Shown: positions 5,690 to 6,336 of the stretch, one piece after another
Numbering within the stretch: position 1 is the first letter of the stretch
Layout of the letters: each line of letters starts with the position of its first letter
Assembly: GCA_955652345.1 (NCBI GenBank)
Contig: CATPBV010000081.1
Coordinates: 1 to 6,336, forward strand
Length of the DNA: 6,336 nt
Direction of reading: 5' to 3'
From: an uncultured Solirubrobacteraceae bacterium
GTDB taxonomy: Bacteria; Actinomycetota; Thermoleophilia; Solirubrobacterales; Solirubrobacteraceae
The notes under the pieces: model-generated
Seen by the model: the letters and a program-made list of their open reading frames with translations, nothing else
Told to the model about the DNA's origin: nothing
The model's database searches: none
Translations under genes and position numbers: made by a program

Positions 5690-5975
5690 CTTCCTCCTCT
5701 TCTTCCTCTTCCTCCTCGAGCTCCTCATCGATTCCTCTGCCACGGTCCTGGCTGGCTTGGAAGGTCTCGAGCAGCTCGTCCCGCCGGGCCTCGTCGACCG
5801 GCGTCTCGTCGGCGATCAGCACCCAGTCGGCGCCTTCGTACTCCTCCATGTTGAAGATCTCGGAATCGAGCTCGGGAGAGTCGTCGACGACGACCAGCAC
5901 CTCGGTCTGCGGGTTGAAGTAGGTCCCCGGGCGGTTGATCAGCTCCTCGAGCTCGAACTTGCGCGGGTCGGCCAT
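5676..5975 (-). CDS. Small acidic conserved-type hypothetical protein with poly-Glu tail
   Basis: 99 residues from ATG 5975. The first 73 residues look folded: 'FELEELINRPGTYFNPQTE' leads into a hydrophobic strand and acidic turn 'VLVVVDDSPELD' (27-37), then 'EGADWVLIADETPVDE' and a helix 'ARRDELLETFQ'. Residues 83-99 are an acidic tail with nine consecutive Glu (87-95), so the whole protein is strongly negative. No signal, membrane segment or known catalytic motif is present; a cytosolic protein is inferred. I recall similar 'PGTYxNPQTEVLVVVDDSP' hypotheticals in Thermoleophilia-type genomes but no assigned role. The start lies 12 bp after the stop of the gene at the right edge, so the two probably form an operon; no strong Shine-Dalgarno is seen. 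The repetitive GAG/GAA tail may vary in length between strains. Confidence 0.82.
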   Translation of the reverse strand: MADPRKFELEELINRPGTYFNPQTEVLVVVDDSPELDSEIFNMEEYEGADWVLIADETPVDEARRDELLETFQASQDRGRGIDEELEEEEEEEEEVGSE

Positions 5976-5987
5976 CGGTCGCGGAGC

Positions 5988-6336
5988 CTACCCGGAAACG
6001 CCTTCGTTATGCGGATCCACCAGACCCCGGTCGACCAGCGCGTCGATCTGGCGCTGCACCTCGCCCTCGACGTCGAGTGGCGGCTTGCCGGCTCTCACGA
6101 GCCGCTCGTTCCGAGCTAGCGCCTGCTGCCGGATCTCCGTGCGCAGCTCTGGGTCGATGTCGGCGCGGGACGCGCCGGCGGCGGTGACTCCGCGCAGCTC
6201 CGAGATCTCCTTCTCTACGTCGACCCGCGCCTCTCCGCGACGCGCTCGCCGGGCGTTTCGCGCTTCCAGCAGCTCGCGGATCTCGCTCTCGCGCTGCGCC
6301 GCGTCGGCAGCGGATCCGGGCGGCGGCTCCGCGGAG
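5988..6336 (-). CDS. Charged helical protein with duplicated motif, C-terminal part (5' end outside window)
   Basis: Read on the minus strand, the frame is open from 6335 to TAG 5990-5988, giving 115 residues; the start lies beyond the right edge. It begins in a Pro/Ala linker ('EPPPGSAADAAQ') and then holds two copies of a motif of about 27 residues, E-I-R-x4-A-R-N-x-R-x2-R-x-G-x4-D-V-E-x-E-[IV], at residues 18-44 and 67-93 of the visible part, separated by 'GASRADIDPELRT'. The C-terminus is 'LVDRGLVDPHNEGVSG'. The content of Arg and Glu with regular hydrophobics predicts amphipathic helices. Proteins with such 'ARNxRRxRxGxxxLDVExE' units occur as hypotheticals in actinobacteria; I know of no function. 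It lies 12 bp upstream of the acidic gene in the same direction, and the basic repeat units beside a poly-Glu protein could suggest interaction, which is speculation. Confidence 0.78.
   Translation of the reverse strand, partial: SAEPPPGSAADAAQRESEIRELLEARNARRARRGEARVDVEKEISELRGVTAAGASRADIDPELRTEIRQQALARNERLVRAGKPPLDVEGEVQRQIDALVDRGLVDPHNEGVSG
6057..6137 (-). repeat. Protein-level repeat unit 2 in right-edge gene
   Basis: Encodes the second copy: EIRQQALARNERLVRAG followed by LDVEGEV. The A-R-N-x-R core, the Gly ten residues after the motif's Ala, and D-V-E-x-E are kept in register with unit 1. Confidence 0.7.
6204..6284 (-). repeat. Protein-level repeat unit 1 in right-edge gene
   Basis: Encodes the first copy of the motif: EIRELLEARNARRARRG followed by DVEKEI. 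It shares 13-14 of 27 positions with the second copy, 49 codons downstream. The DNA is diverged, so this is an old internal duplication. Confidence 0.7.

Noticed and set aside
5690..5717. C/T tract as a microsatellite or terminator U-run
   Set aside because: It is explained by Glu codons on the minus strand and mixes C and T, so it is not a U-run.
1..6336. tRNA, rRNA, CRISPR array, insertion sequence or phage genes
   Set aside because: No cloverleaf, regular spaced repeats, transposase motifs or phage-type genes were seen on reading both strands.

Overview
The window is high-GC bacterial DNA with tightly packed genes, frequent GTG/TTG starts and few Shine-Dalgarno sequences. Protein content (a MoxR/CoxE-like pair, a DUF559 'VVEVDGYAYH' nuclease core, an 'LFLPWY' four-helix membrane protein with a Pro/Arg tail, a LppX/LprG-like lipoprotein) resembles Actinomycetota, most likely Thermoleophilia/Solirubrobacterales. 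That placement is from memory of family style, not from a search.

Layout. (1) 1-804 (+): C-terminal part of a probable secreted repeat/Ig-like protein, entering from the left edge. (2) 819-3097 (-): a two-gene operon, MoxR-type AAA+ ATPase followed by a CoxE-like von Willebrand A protein, joined by a 4-bp GTGA overlap. (3) 3128-3316 (+): a 62-residue two-helix membrane protein, divergent from the ATPase across about 30 bp, followed by two abutting hairpins (3321-3372). (4) 3451-3881 (+): a decayed DUF559 (Vsr/PD-(D/E)XK-like) gene with no N-terminal domain and a -1 frameshift near 3790-3792; its catalytic core is still readable. (5) 3841-4683 (-) and 4738-5667 (+): a divergent pair, a four-helix membrane protein and a lipoprotein, sharing a 54-bp spacer with -10-like boxes so close to the starts that leaderless or near-leaderless transcripts are likely. 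(6) 5676-6336 (-): a very acidic 99-residue protein, preceded 12 bp upstream by the C-terminal part of a charged protein with an internal duplication; the lipoprotein and the acidic gene end tail-to-tail inside one hairpin (5657-5689) in which their stop codons pair.

How the parts work together. Only the ATPase/VWA pair is a clear functional unit: MoxR ATPases with CoxE-like VWA partners act as chaperone or metal-insertion machines, but no client (for example CO dehydrogenase subunits) lies in the window. The remaining genes are mostly lineage-style hypotheticals of the envelope or cytosol. No phage, insertion sequence, CRISPR, tRNA or rRNA was seen. I did not find a convincing new system; the most notable items are the DUF559 relic with its surrounding hairpins, the stop-codon-pairing bidirectional hairpin, and the duplicated motif in the right-edge protein.
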